From JALYUA01 sp039931865 (GTDB lineage Bacteria; Acidobacteriota; Thermoanaerobaculia; UBA5066; Gp7-AA6), in contig JBDTRB010000003.1 in the NCBI GenBank assembly GCA_039931865.1, forward strand, positions 9,628 through 73,627: a DNA stretch of 64,000 bases, given 5' to 3'. Shown in pieces: positions 1 to 8,110 of the stretch; position 1 is the stretch's first letter, and each line of letters starts with the position of its first letter. The position numbers and the translations under genes were made by a program. The notes beneath the pieces are model-generated. The model was given only the letters and a program-made list of their open reading frames with translations. It was not told the DNA's origin and searched no databases.

Positions 1-2
1 TC

Positions 3-557
3 GTCACCGAGATCGATCCGACGAAGGCGATCGAAGCCGTGCTCGACGGCTACCGCGTCATGACGATGGAGGAGGCCGCGAAAATCGGCGACATCTTCGT
101 CACCGTGACGGGCAACAAGGGCGTCCTGCGCGAGGAACATTTCCGCGCGATGAAGGACGGCGCCGTGGTCTGCAACTCGGGCCACTTCAACGTCGAGATC
201 GACATACCGGCGATGGTGAAGCTGTCGCGCGAGCGCCGCATGATCCGGGAGTTCGTCGAGGAGTACACCTTTTCTGATGGCCGCCGGGTGAATCTGCTCG
301 CGGACGGGCGGCTTATCAACCTGTCGGCGGCGGAGGGGCATCCCGCGTCCGTCATGGACATGTCGTTCGCAAACCAGGCGCTCGCGGCAGAATTCATGGT
401 GAAGAACCATGCCTCGCTCGAGAAGAAGGTTTATACGGTTCCGGACGACATCGATCGAGAGATCGCCCGACTGAAGCTCGCGGCGATGGGAGTCGACATC
501 GACGTCCCGAGCCCCGAGCAGGTCCGTTACATGAGCTCCTGGGAAGAGGGCACGTAA
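3..557 (+). CDS. ahcY: Adenosylhomocysteinase, C-terminal part (5' end outside window)
   Basis: S-adenosylhomocysteine hydrolase, a cytosolic NAD-dependent enzyme that splits S-adenosylhomocysteine into adenosine and homocysteine and so closes the methyl cycle. The reading frame is already open at base 3, so the gene is truncated by the window edge and the first ATG inside it is not its start. Visible family features are the NAD-domain stretch VTGNKGVLREEHF, then CNSGHFNVEID, and an ending close to the family consensus (SPEQVRYMSSWEEGT, where known enzymes have TPEQVKYLSSWEEGT). Only about the last 184 residues of an enzyme of 420-480 residues are present. The next gene lies 58 bases downstream on the same strand. 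Identification is very secure. Confidence 0.96.
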   Translation, partial: VTEIDPTKAIEAVLDGYRVMTMEEAAKIGDIFVTVTGNKGVLREEHFRAMKDGAVVCNSGHFNVEIDIPAMVKLSRERRMIREFVEEYTFSDGRRVNLLADGRLINLSAAEGHPASVMDMSFANQALAAEFMVKNHASLEKKVYTVPDDIDREIARLKLAAMGVDIDVPSPEQVRYMSSWEEGT

Positions 558-615
558 GGGCCGGCGTTTTATTCGACGGCCTGCGCGCCCTGCTTCACGG
601 AGCTCCTGGAAGACC

Positions 616-2223
616 ATGGTGAGGGGCGCGCGCGCCACGCTGATCGTCGGAATCCTGCTCGCCGCGGCGCTCGCGGCGGCGCAGGAGCCGGCTGCGGAAG
701 AATTCTCCGCTCCCCGCATCGGCGAGATCCGCGTTCGCGCGCTCGACGTCTATTCGCCCGAGGAAGCGGCCCGGGGCTGGCTCTACCGCACCGCCAACGC
801 CGTCCGGTTTCAAACCGCGGAAGCGGTGATCCGCAAGTTCCTCCTGTTTCGCGAGGGAGACGCGCTCGATCCCGCCAGACTGGCGGAGACGGAGCGCAAC
901 CTGCGCGCGCTTCCTTTCCTGAAGGCGGCTTCCGTTCGCGCGCTTGCGTCCCACGACGGCGTGGCCGACGTCGAGGTCGTCACCCAGGATTCGTGGACGA
1001 CCCAGCCCGGTCTGTCGCTCGGTGGAAAGGGCGGCGCGACGACCTACGGATTCGATCTGCAGGAGAAAGACTTTCTCGGGACGGGCCGTCAGATCGCGCT
1101 CGGCTACGACAAGGGAACGGAGCGCACGAACCGCGTCATCGAATATACCGACCCGTACCTTTTCGGCGCCTACTGGAAAGGCGATTTTGCCTACTCCTCG
1201 AACTCGGACGGCACGGAGAGCCGCGTCTTCGTGGGCCGGCCGTTCGTTTCGTTCATTGATCGCTGGGCGGCGGACGGGCTCTTCGACCGGCTGACCTTGA
1301 ACGCGCGGATCTTCGCGGACGGAGAGACTCTCTCGCGATACCGGCAGCGCCACCAGGAAGTGATGGCGCACTACGGGATCGCGCTCGAGGCCGGCGACGC
1401 GAGAGCGCGCCGCCTGGTCTTCGGTTTCCACGGCTACGACGACCGCTTCGACCTGCTGAAGACGAGCCCCTCGGGCTTGCTCCCGGCGGACCGCCGCTTT
1501 CGTTTCTTGACCGTCGGATACGAGGACGTCCGAAACGCGTATCTGAAGTTGAACTACATCAACCGGGACGTCCGATACGAAGACTTCAACCTGGGCCGGC
1601 GGATAGGAGCCGAGATCGGCCTCTCTCCTTCGGGCTTCGGAGGCGCGAATACGACCGGCGTGCTGCGGCTCGAACTCGCCCAGGGTTGGCGCGTCTCGGA
1701 TGAGAGTTTTCTGACCGCGCGGCTGGCCTATGAGACGCGGTGGGACGGCGCGCCTGCCAACGAGATCGTCTCCGGCAGCGTCTTTTTCGCGCACAAGTTC
1801 CGTGGCGCGCCGCTCGAGACCTTCGTCTCGCGGCTCGTCGTCGACCGCGGGTGGAATCTGGACCGGGACGTGCAGTTCTTCGCCGACGGGCAGAACGGTC
1901 TCCGTGGGTACCGGCTCTACGCGTTCGAAGGCGACAAGCGCATCGTCTGGAACGCGGAACAGCGATTCTTCGTCGGCCGCGAGTTCCTGCAGCTCTTTTC
2001 TCCCGGAGCCGCGATCTTCTTCGACACCGGGGCGGCGACGCCGCCCGGTCAGCCGCTGCGCCTCGGCGATTTCAAGAGCGACGTCGGGGTGGGCCTGCGC
2101 ATCGCGATCACGCGGGCCGCGACGAACAGCGTTCTGCGTTTCGACCTGGCCTACGCTTTGAACCCCGACCCGCGGGGACGGCGCGGATTTCTGGTTTCGT
2201 TTTCCAGCGGACAGGTGTTCTGA
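616..2223 (+). CDS. BamA/TamA-family outer membrane beta-barrel protein
   Basis: Predicted outer-membrane barrel of the Omp85/surface-antigen type, 535 residues. An N-terminal signal peptide (residues 1 to about 22, ending ALAAAQ) is followed by one POTRA-like segment (about 35-120, with the family pattern REGDALDPARLAETERNLRA). The rest, from about 130 to 535, is rich in alternating aromatic and polar strands (for example YTDPYLFGAYWKGDFAYSS) and ends in a C-terminal aromatic, as outer-membrane barrels usually do. BamA itself has five POTRA domains and about 800 residues, so this short form is more likely a TamA-like or lineage-specific insertase or exporter. Start chosen at the ATG directly before the signal peptide. 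It converges with the lptFG fusion, separated by a small tandem repeat. Confidence 0.8.
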   Translation: MVRGARATLIVGILLAAALAAAQEPAAEEFSAPRIGEIRVRALDVYSPEEAARGWLYRTANAVRFQTAEAVIRKFLLFREGDALDPARLAETERNLRALPFLKAASVRALASHDGVADVEVVTQDSWTTQPGLSLGGKGGATTYGFDLQEKDFLGTGRQIALGYDKGTERTNRVIEYTDPYLFGAYWKGDFAYSSNSDGTESRVFVGRPFVSFIDRWAADGLFDRLTLNARIFADGETLSRYRQRHQEVMAHYGIALEAGDARARRLVFGFHGYDDRFDLLKTSPSGLLPADRRFRFLTVGYEDVRNAYLKLNYINRDVRYEDFNLGRRIGAEIGLSPSGFGGANTTGVLRLELAQGWRVSDESFLTARLAYETRWDGAPANEIVSGSVFFAHKFRGAPLETFVSRLVVDRGWNLDRDVQFFADGQNGLRGYRLYAFEGDKRIVWNAEQRFFVGREFLQLFSPGAAIFFDTGAATPPGQPLRLGDFKSDVGVGLRIAITRAATNSVLRFDLAYALNPDPRGRRGFLVSFSSGQVF

Positions 2224-2264
2224 GAGGAGCGGGCGAGGGTCCACGGGAGTGGAGTCGGGCGTTC

Positions 2265-2292
2265 ATTGCGCATTGCGCATTGCGGATTGCGC
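2265..2292. repeat. Heptamer tandem repeat (ATTGCGC x4)
   Basis: Four head-to-tail copies of a 7-bp unit (ATTGCGC, ATTGCGC, ATTGCGG, ATTGCGC) lie in the 93-bp gap between two convergent genes. No gene or hairpin with a T-run is visible in the gap. It belongs to a group of 7-8 bp tandem repeats found in several intergenic gaps of this window. Confidence 0.8.
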
Positions 2293-2316
2293 CGTCCGCC
2301 GTTTTCTCTGAGCGGA

Positions 2317-4608
2317 TCAGGTTCTCAAGCGCAACATCAGCCAGGCTGCCGCCGTCGCGGCGAGGACGTTCGGGGACCACGCTGCGAGCACGGCCGGGAG
2401 GGCACCGACCTCTCCCACCTTCGTGAAGAACGCGCCCGCGATCAGGAACGCCATTCCGAGCGCGAGGCCGACCCCGATCCCGGCAAGTGTTCCCTTTTTC
2501 CCGATCCGGAAAGCGAACGGTACAGCGAGAAGCGCCATCAGGGGAATGAGCAGGGGAGTCGCGAGCTTCGCCTGCAGCGCGGTGTCGAGCACGCCGGTCG
2601 GATAGCCGCTGGTCTTCAGCCGCCGGGCATAGCGCTGCAGCTCGCGAAACCGCATCTCATCGGCCCCGCGGCGCGCGCGTGTGAAGGAGGTCGGCGGGTC
2701 GCCCGCGATGCGCTCCTCGAGATACGTGCGGTAGGAGGCCTCCGATGCGCTGCCGAACGCGCGGCTCCACCCCTGGCGCAGGACCCACGAATGGCCGTCC
2801 CACGCCGCTTCCCTCGCGACGTCCCGGCGGATCACCTCGAACGCGTCGGAGAACTGGAACACGCTCGGGGAGATGAGGATGCCTTTTTCGGGATCGCTCG
2901 CCTCCTGGTGCCAGATCGACCGTCCCGGGCCGTAGTGCCACCGCCTTTCCGTGGGGGTCGAGAGCCCGTAATCCACGGGCCTCCCGTAGATGATGTTCTT
3001 GTACTGCGCCTGTTCGCGCTGAGCCTCAGGGAGGACGTACTCGCCGGCCGCAAACGCCAGCCCGGCAGCCAGGAAGGAGACGACGACGATCGGCGCCCCG
3101 AGGCGGTGGAGTGACACGCCGTTGGCTCGGAACGCGGTGTCCTCGTTGTTCCGGGAAAGGATGCCGAGCGCGATGAGCGTCGACAGGAGGATGGCGAACG
3201 GGGCGATCTGCAGCGAGATCGTCAGCAGAAAGTTGCGGTAATACCCGAGGACGACCTCGGCGCTCGGTCGGTTCCTGGCGATCTTGTCGATGTGCTCGGC
3301 GTAATCGACAATGACGGCGAGCAGGAGAACCGAAGCCGCAACGAGGAAGAACACGGAAAGAAAGCGGGCGAGCACGTAGCGGTCGAGAAGAGTGGGGAAG
3401 CGGAGGAGACCCGAGAACACCGACCGTGGCGCCGTTTCGACCCGCCCGGCGGGACCCGCCTTCTCTTCGAGAGACCGTTTCCGCCAGGGAAACCGCCACC
3501 GCCCCCTGTCCCGGCCGCCGCGGATCATCGCCGCCGCGCCCAGACCGAGGAGTACGACGTTGGGCAGCCAGATGGCGAGCCCCGGAGCGAGACGCCCCTC
3601 TTGAGCCCACGTCTCTCCGCTCGACAGCAAAACGTAATAAAGGACGATGATCGCGAGCGACATCGCGAAGCCGCTTCCTTTGCCGCCACGCCGGGACGTT
3701 TCGGCGAGCGGGATGCCCACGATCGCGAAGGCGATACAGGCGAACGGGATCGACAGCTTCTTGTGAATCTCCACCCAGGCGAGTCGGTATTGTTCGGGCG
3801 GGAGGCGCGGGCTCTTTCGGACGGTGGCCAGGAGCTCCGAGAGGGACTGCGACCGCAGCGCCTTGTCGAAGGAGACGCGCGTCGAGGCGGGATTCCCAAC
3901 GTCTCCTGCGAGCAGAATCCGCTGCGTCTCGTTTCGGTTGGTGCGGTAACGGGATGGGTCCGCGGGGTTGAAATCGTGGAGGGTCGAGGACACGAGGTCG
4001 AGCCAGAGGTGGTCGCCTTCCAGGTTCAGTGTGCCGCGGCGAGCGACGATGACCTGCGATTTTTCCTCTTCGCCGACCTGGAGGAAAACCCCTTCGAGGG
4101 ACCGGCCATCCGCCGCCGAGCGGTCGAAGAACAGGGTCAACCCGGGACGGACTTCGCGGAACGTCCTCGGCTGGACCACGTTGACGACCGACGTCGCGGC
4201 GACCCTCGCGAGGCTCCGTGTCAGGGTGTCGTTGGCCTGCGGCAGGACGAGGTTGTAGCAGACGAACACGACCCCGGCCAGGAAGAGCGCCGCCCAGAGC
4301 GCGGGGCGCGCGATGGCCGCCGGACCCACACCACAGGCCCGCAGGGCGACGACCTCGGAGTCCGCGGAGAGCCGTCCGATCCCGATCAGTACACCCAGAA
4401 GGAACGCCATCGGGAGCGTCAGAACGATGATCCAGGGCAGGGACAGCACGACGAGCCAGACGACCTCGCCCAGGGTGGCGCTCCGCCGCACAAAGAAGTC
4501 CGCGAGGAAGTAGATCGTCCGGACGAGAAGGATGAACGTGTAGGCCGAAAAGCCGAGGAGAAAGGGGGGCCAGATCTCGCGAAGCACCGACCGAGAGATG
4601 AGGCGCAT
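2317..4608 (-). CDS. LptF-LptG fusion, LPS export permease
   Basis: Inner-membrane permease of the Lpt machine that extracts LPS from the inner membrane and passes it to the periplasmic bridge. LptF and LptG are normally two proteins of about 360-390 residues; here one 763-residue frame holds both. Residues 1 to about 365 are LptF-like: N-terminal helices, the coupling-region pattern GRLSADSEVVALRACGV, a periplasmic beta-rich part, then C-terminal helices around IHKKLSIPFACIAFAIVG. A charged linker (about 366-400) follows. Residues from about 403 to 763 are LptG-like, opening at PTLLDRYVLARF and containing the second coupling pattern LSRNNEDTAFRANGVS. No stop or frameshift lies between the halves. 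The partner LptB and an LptC/LptA fusion are encoded at 17.8-20.7 kb. Start is the ATG before the first hydrophobic segment. Confidence 0.9.
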   Translation of the reverse strand: MRLISRSVLREIWPPFLLGFSAYTFILLVRTIYFLADFFVRRSATLGEVVWLVVLSLPWIIVLTLPMAFLLGVLIGIGRLSADSEVVALRACGVGPAAIARPALWAALFLAGVVFVCYNLVLPQANDTLTRSLARVAATSVVNVVQPRTFREVRPGLTLFFDRSAADGRSLEGVFLQVGEEEKSQVIVARRGTLNLEGDHLWLDLVSSTLHDFNPADPSRYRTNRNETQRILLAGDVGNPASTRVSFDKALRSQSLSELLATVRKSPRLPPEQYRLAWVEIHKKLSIPFACIAFAIVGIPLAETSRRGGKGSGFAMSLAIIVLYYVLLSSGETWAQEGRLAPGLAIWLPNVVLLGLGAAAMIRGGRDRGRWRFPWRKRSLEEKAGPAGRVETAPRSVFSGLLRFPTLLDRYVLARFLSVFFLVAASVLLLAVIVDYAEHIDKIARNRPSAEVVLGYYRNFLLTISLQIAPFAILLSTLIALGILSRNNEDTAFRANGVSLHRLGAPIVVVSFLAAGLAFAAGEYVLPEAQREQAQYKNIIYGRPVDYGLSTPTERRWHYGPGRSIWHQEASDPEKGILISPSVFQFSDAFEVIRRDVAREAAWDGHSWVLRQGWSRAFGSASEASYRTYLEERIAGDPPTSFTRARRGADEMRFRELQRYARRLKTSGYPTGVLDTALQAKLATPLLIPLMALLAVPFAFRIGKKGTLAGIGVGLALGMAFLIAGAFFTKVGEVGALPAVLAAWSPNVLAATAAAWLMLRLRT

Positions 4609-5944
4609 CGACTGATCAAGGTATCAGGTTGCCGGGAGACGGGCCGGGGAAGCTCAGACCTCGAAAGGCGCCTCCGGAAGGTCAAGCAGCCGATCGATCC
4701 GGTATACCGCTTCGCCGTGATGCGACGGCCGGATGTCATCCGGTGCGGACCCGCTGACGCGTCTTCGAGATTGACGACGGCGATCCCCGCCCACGTCCCG
4801 ACAACCTCGCTTCAAATCCGCTGCGCATCGCGGCGCAGGACGCCGTCGACGGTCACTCGCGCGAGCCGCCCCCCGCAAGAGCTTTCGACCGACGGCGACA
4901 GCCACCGCGGCCTTGAATAAACCGTTTCCGGAGGCACGCCAGCTGTCTACGTGCCGCAGCTCGAAGCCGCGATCTTCTGCCCGCTCGCGGAAGTGAGAGC
5001 GTTATCGCGAACCGGCCACTTGCGGAGACGCCGGTCTTCGCTCGAGTCCCGTTGTCCCGGACCCGGATCCGCACGTTCCGAGCCCGGGCGCCGGTCCGGA
5101 GCCCCGGCGGCGCCCCGTCAGTAAGCGGGTCGGCGGCAGCGCCCTGCGGGCTCGTAGCGGCGACTTTACATAATGTATCTTATCGGACTCTGCAATCCGG
5201 CCTTCGGGATTCCATGATTAGGCGGCGTCAAGAGCGCCTGCTCGCCTGGCGCAACTCGCCGAACGCTCCCGAATCCTCCCTTACCTGCATGGTCCATGTA
5301 AATGGGTCCTCGTGGCTCGCTCGTCTCCCTCGCAGTCGACGGCTGCGGACCTCGATCGTTCGCGCGGGCGTTCGCGCCGAGACCGTGGCGTTCAGGCCCT
5401 CTTGAAGAGAATCCGCGCAGGCTCAAGCTCGTGAGTCTACGGTCGCGACGCGCCGGTCCGGGTGGCGGCGTTTGGTTCCAGGGACGTCCCTTCAAAGATC
5501 GGCCATGCCTTCGTCGCCAAATCGATATCTCCGACCCTCCAACGACTGTTGATACCCGTTCACCATGTCTCCGAACGCCCTGTCCACCATCTCTCCGGTC
5601 TATATACTCCCCCGATCGCGGGAGGAGAAGCCGTGGAAGACCCTGAAGGAAGCTGCTCTGGCCCCTCGACTCGCTGATAGAAAGGGAGAGGGCGTGAGGG
5701 GCCAGGATGAGCCGTCACTCCACCCTCTCCCAGGTCTCGGGGAGACATAGAGGCGGACCGATGATCGCCTTCGCCATTTCGCAGAGTCCACGCGCCGTGC
5801 GGTCACCGTAACGTGCGGTCGCCGTCGAGGTCTGCCTGCTTCCGCGACTTCACGGGGGCGCGCTTCCGCGGGTTGAATCGCCGCGTTCATCGGACCCTCT
5901 GATCCGCGATAGCCCCGAGCGTCGGCGGCCACTCCGATTCCGCT
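4609..5944. other. 1.3-kb region with no credible gene
   Basis: Between the lptFG start and the parB stop no frame on either strand has a ribosome-binding site, a recognisable family or the codon pattern of its neighbours. The short open stretches are Arg/Pro/Ser rich, as expected of noise in GC-rich DNA. The region holds an AT-rich spot near 5164-5182 containing TACATAATGTA, a loose palindrome at 5684-5731, and on the minus strand near 4654-4960 fragments in two frames that read a little like decayed protein. No consensus DnaA boxes or parS site were seen by eye. Confidence 0.5.
5684..5731. repeat. GGGAGAGGG...CCCTCTCCC inverted repeat
   Basis: A 9-bp arm GGGAGAGGG (5684-5692) pairs with CCCTCTCCC (5723-5731). 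An inner GTGA/TCAC pair (5694-5697 and 5715-5718) lengthens the hairpin. The same arm sequence occurs in other intergenic palindromes of this window (25328-25349, 40162-40184, 63895-63921), so it looks like a dispersed REP-type element. Confidence 0.6.
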
Positions 5945-6796
5945 CTAAGGCTTCGGCTCCTCGAGGTCGATTTCGCCGCTCTCGAGTTGGTCGATAATTC
6001 CGCGGAGCGTCTCGATCAGTTCTCTCTTTTCCACTTTCGCTTTCTGAAAAGACAGATTGAGCTTGAACGGCGCGCCTTCGGGTTTGTACACGAACGAAAA
6101 TCTTGGCGCTCTCTCCTGCGGAGGCGTGCCTTCTTTTTTCTGCGCGCGCAGATCATCGCGGGTCGAACCCGACGCGACGGCTTCGATTGCGTCGCGCATT
6201 TTTTCTGGATCATCGAGACGGGCGATCTGAAGAAGAACGGATCGTGCGGTGATGTCGGCGCGCCGACATTCGTCGCGAAGATCTTCGGGGATCGAGAGGA
6301 GCGTCATCGCTTCGGTCACCGACACTCGCGACTTACCGACGGAGTCCGCGATCTGCTGCTGCGTGTATCCATGACGCGCCGCGAGCGACGAGTATCCCTC
6401 CGCTTCTTCGAACGCGTGAAGGTCGCGGCGGTGAAGGTTCTCGATCAAAGCAATTTCGACGACTTCGTTTTCGGGAACGTCGAGCTCGATGCAAGGAACC
6501 TCGGTCAATCCTGCTTCCATTGCGGCGCGGAACCGTCTCTCCCCCGCGATGATCCGGAATCGCCCGTCGGCGATCGGTTTGACGAGCAGCGGTTCGAGCA
6601 CGCCTTTCGATTCGATCGAGCGCCGCAGCTCGGTCAGATCACCGACGTTTGTGCGGGGCTGCTCCGGGTTGGTCTCGATCTCTTCCATCGAGATCCAGCG
6701 GCCGAGCGAGCCGCCGAACCGCGAGGAAAGCGATTCGACGAAATGAGAATCGTGCTGCATCCGCGCTTCCACCGGGAGTCCTCTTCGTTTAGACAC
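5945..6796 (-). CDS. parB: Chromosome partitioning protein ParB
   Basis: CTP-dependent DNA clamp of the ParABS segregation system, 283 residues. The N-terminal ParB/Sulfiredoxin domain shows the NPEQPR box (about 43-48), the nucleotide-contacting GERRFRAA (about 85-92) and the IENLHRRDLHAFEEAEGY stretch matching the ENLQR-type motif. A helix-turn-helix follows (QQQIADSVGKSRVSVTEAM) for parS recognition. The C-terminal part is charged and probably dimerises. The start overlaps the parA stop by 8 nt, so the two are translated together from a parA-parB operon. No canonical parS palindrome was noticed nearby. The 3' end faces a long gene-free stretch. Confidence 0.93.
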   Translation of the reverse strand: MSKRRGLPVEARMQHDSHFVESLSSRFGGSLGRWISMEEIETNPEQPRTNVGDLTELRRSIESKGVLEPLLVKPIADGRFRIIAGERRFRAAMEAGLTEVPCIELDVPENEVVEIALIENLHRRDLHAFEEAEGYSSLAARHGYTQQQIADSVGKSRVSVTEAMTLLSIPEDLRDECRRADITARSVLLQIARLDDPEKMRDAIEAVASGSTRDDLRAQKKEGTPPQERAPRFSFVYKPEGAPFKLNLSFQKAKVEKRELIETLRGIIDQLESGEIDLEEPKP

Positions 6797-7544
6797 GGGA
6801 CAGCACCTCCTCGGAAAGGGAGTAATACTCGGCGGCCCCGCTCGAGCGGGGCGCGAACGTGAAGATCGATTCCCTGTGCGCAGGGCTCTCCTCCAGGCGC
6901 ACGCTCTTCGAGATCGTCGTCTTGAAGACCTTATCGCCGAAAACCGTCGCGATCTGTTCGTACACGTCTTTTCCGATCACGGTCCGGCGGTCGTGCAGGG
7001 TGATCACGACTCCCAGGATCCGCAGTGTGGGATTCGGGCGGGCCTTGATCTTCTCGATCGTTTCGAGGAGGTCATCCGTGCCCTCGAGAGCGAAGTACGA
7101 GGACTGGATCGGGATCAAAATGTGGGTCGACGCGACCATCGCGTTCACCGTAATCATGCCGAGGGTGGGCGGTGTGTCGATCAGGATCGCGTCGTAGCTC
7201 CCCCTCGCGCCGTCGATTTTGTCGCGCAGCCGGAAGTGTCCGTCAATCTCGCCCAGCAGCTTCGATTCGATCTTGGCCAGCGCGATCCGCGCGGGGGCGA
7301 TGTCCAGATTCGGGACCTCGGATTTGCGGATCACGTCCTGCAGCGACACCGTCGACTCCGTCAAAACGTCGAACATGGACTTCTCGACCGTTCGCCGGTC
7401 GATGTACGACATCGTGCTGTTCGCCTGCGGATCGAGGTCGATCAGGAGGGTGCGCATGCCCTTGGAGGCGAGCGCGGCGGCGAGGTTGATGGCCGTGGTG
7501 GTCTTTCCGACGCCACCCTTTTGATTCGTGATGGAGATGATCAC
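6789..7544 (-). CDS. parA: Chromosome partitioning ATPase ParA (Soj family)
   Basis: Walker-type ATPase that moves ParB-bound DNA, 251 residues from the chosen start. The deviant Walker A motif KGGVGKTTTAINLAAALA is right at the N terminus, followed by LLIDLDPQANST and the Walker B region ILIDTPPTLGMITVNA. The frame is open further upstream (to about 7679), but that extension is low complexity and would overlap the neighbouring gene. The GTG at 7544 gives the usual Soj length with ISITNQKGG directly after it, so I chose it. There is no N-terminal DNA-binding extension, as in chromosomal rather than type-Ia plasmid ParA proteins. Confidence 0.94.
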   Translation of the reverse strand: MIISITNQKGGVGKTTTAINLAAALASKGMRTLLIDLDPQANSTMSYIDRRTVEKSMFDVLTESTVSLQDVIRKSEVPNLDIAPARIALAKIESKLLGEIDGHFRLRDKIDGARGSYDAILIDTPPTLGMITVNAMVASTHILIPIQSSYFALEGTDDLLETIEKIKARPNPTLRILGVVITLHDRRTVIGKDVYEQIATVFGDKVFKTTISKSVRLEESPAHRESIFTFAPRSSGAAEYYSLSEEVLSRV

Positions 7545-7630
7545 CGGAAAAGAAAGTATCAGTTCTGGGTTTGGAGTTCTCGATGTTTGTCCGCGGCCGG
7601 GCGTTTCTCGGCGAGCACCCGCCCCGTGGA

Positions 7631-8110
7631 TCACATCCGGTATTTGCCGAGATCTTCCGGATTCACTTCCTCGAGCCACTTTTTCAGCTTCTCGGGATCC
7701 GTCGCCCCTTCCGCGCGCACTGTCTTGCTGCGCTCGAGAACGTCTTCCTCGACGAAGATTTCCGCGCGCGCCCGCAACGCCAGAGCGATCGCGTCGCTCG
7801 GTCGACTATCGACCGTCCAGCGTTCTTCGCCGCGGGAAAGGTGCAGACGGGCGAAGAACGTGTTGTCCTTCAGCTCGTTGACGACGATGCGATCGACGTG
7901 CACGCCCAGCTCTGAGAGCACGTTGTGGAGCAGGTCGTGCGTCATCGGGCGAGGAGCCTGGATCTTTTCCATCTCGATCGCAATCGCGTTCGCTTCGAAG
8001 ATTCCGACCCAGATCGGTAAGAACGCGCCGTCGTTCTGATCTCGCAGAATGACCACCGGCATATTGCTCACGGGGTCCATCAGCAGACCCTTGATTTCCA
8101 TTTTCACCAT
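7631..8110 (-). CDS. Bifunctional nuclease (BFN/DUF151) family protein
   Basis: A 159-residue protein of the BFN family, for which DNase and RNase activity has been reported in plants; its bacterial role is little known. Family features include the opening MEIKGLLMDPVSNMPVVILRD, the loop LPIWVGIFEANAIA, RPMTHDLLHNVL and the central VDSRPSDAIALALR signature. The C-terminal 30 residues are charged (PEKLKKWLEEVNPEDLGKYRM). The ATG at 8110 is preceded by GAGGAG and overlaps the miaB stop by 7 nt (ATGGTGA), implying coupled translation with miaB. The long in-frame upstream extension lies inside miaB and is rejected. Confidence 0.88.
   Translation of the reverse strand: MVKMEIKGLLMDPVSNMPVVILRDQNDGAFLPIWVGIFEANAIAIEMEKIQAPRPMTHDLLHNVLSELGVHVDRIVVNELKDNTFFARLHLSRGEERWTVDSRPSDAIALALRARAEIFVEEDVLERSKTVRAEGATDPEKLKKWLEEVNPEDLGKYRM

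Noticed and set aside
595..2244. Long open frame antisense to the BamA/TamA-like gene
   Set aside because: It mirrors the codon bias of the plus-strand gene, is Arg/Val-rich and matches no family. Long antisense frames of this kind recur over recJ-accA, miaB, rpsA and others in this GC-rich sequence.
5600..5932. Minus-strand 110-codon frame upstream of the parB 3' end
   Set aside because: Arg/Ser/Pro-rich, no ribosome-binding site, no family, and interrupted by the palindrome at 5684-5731.
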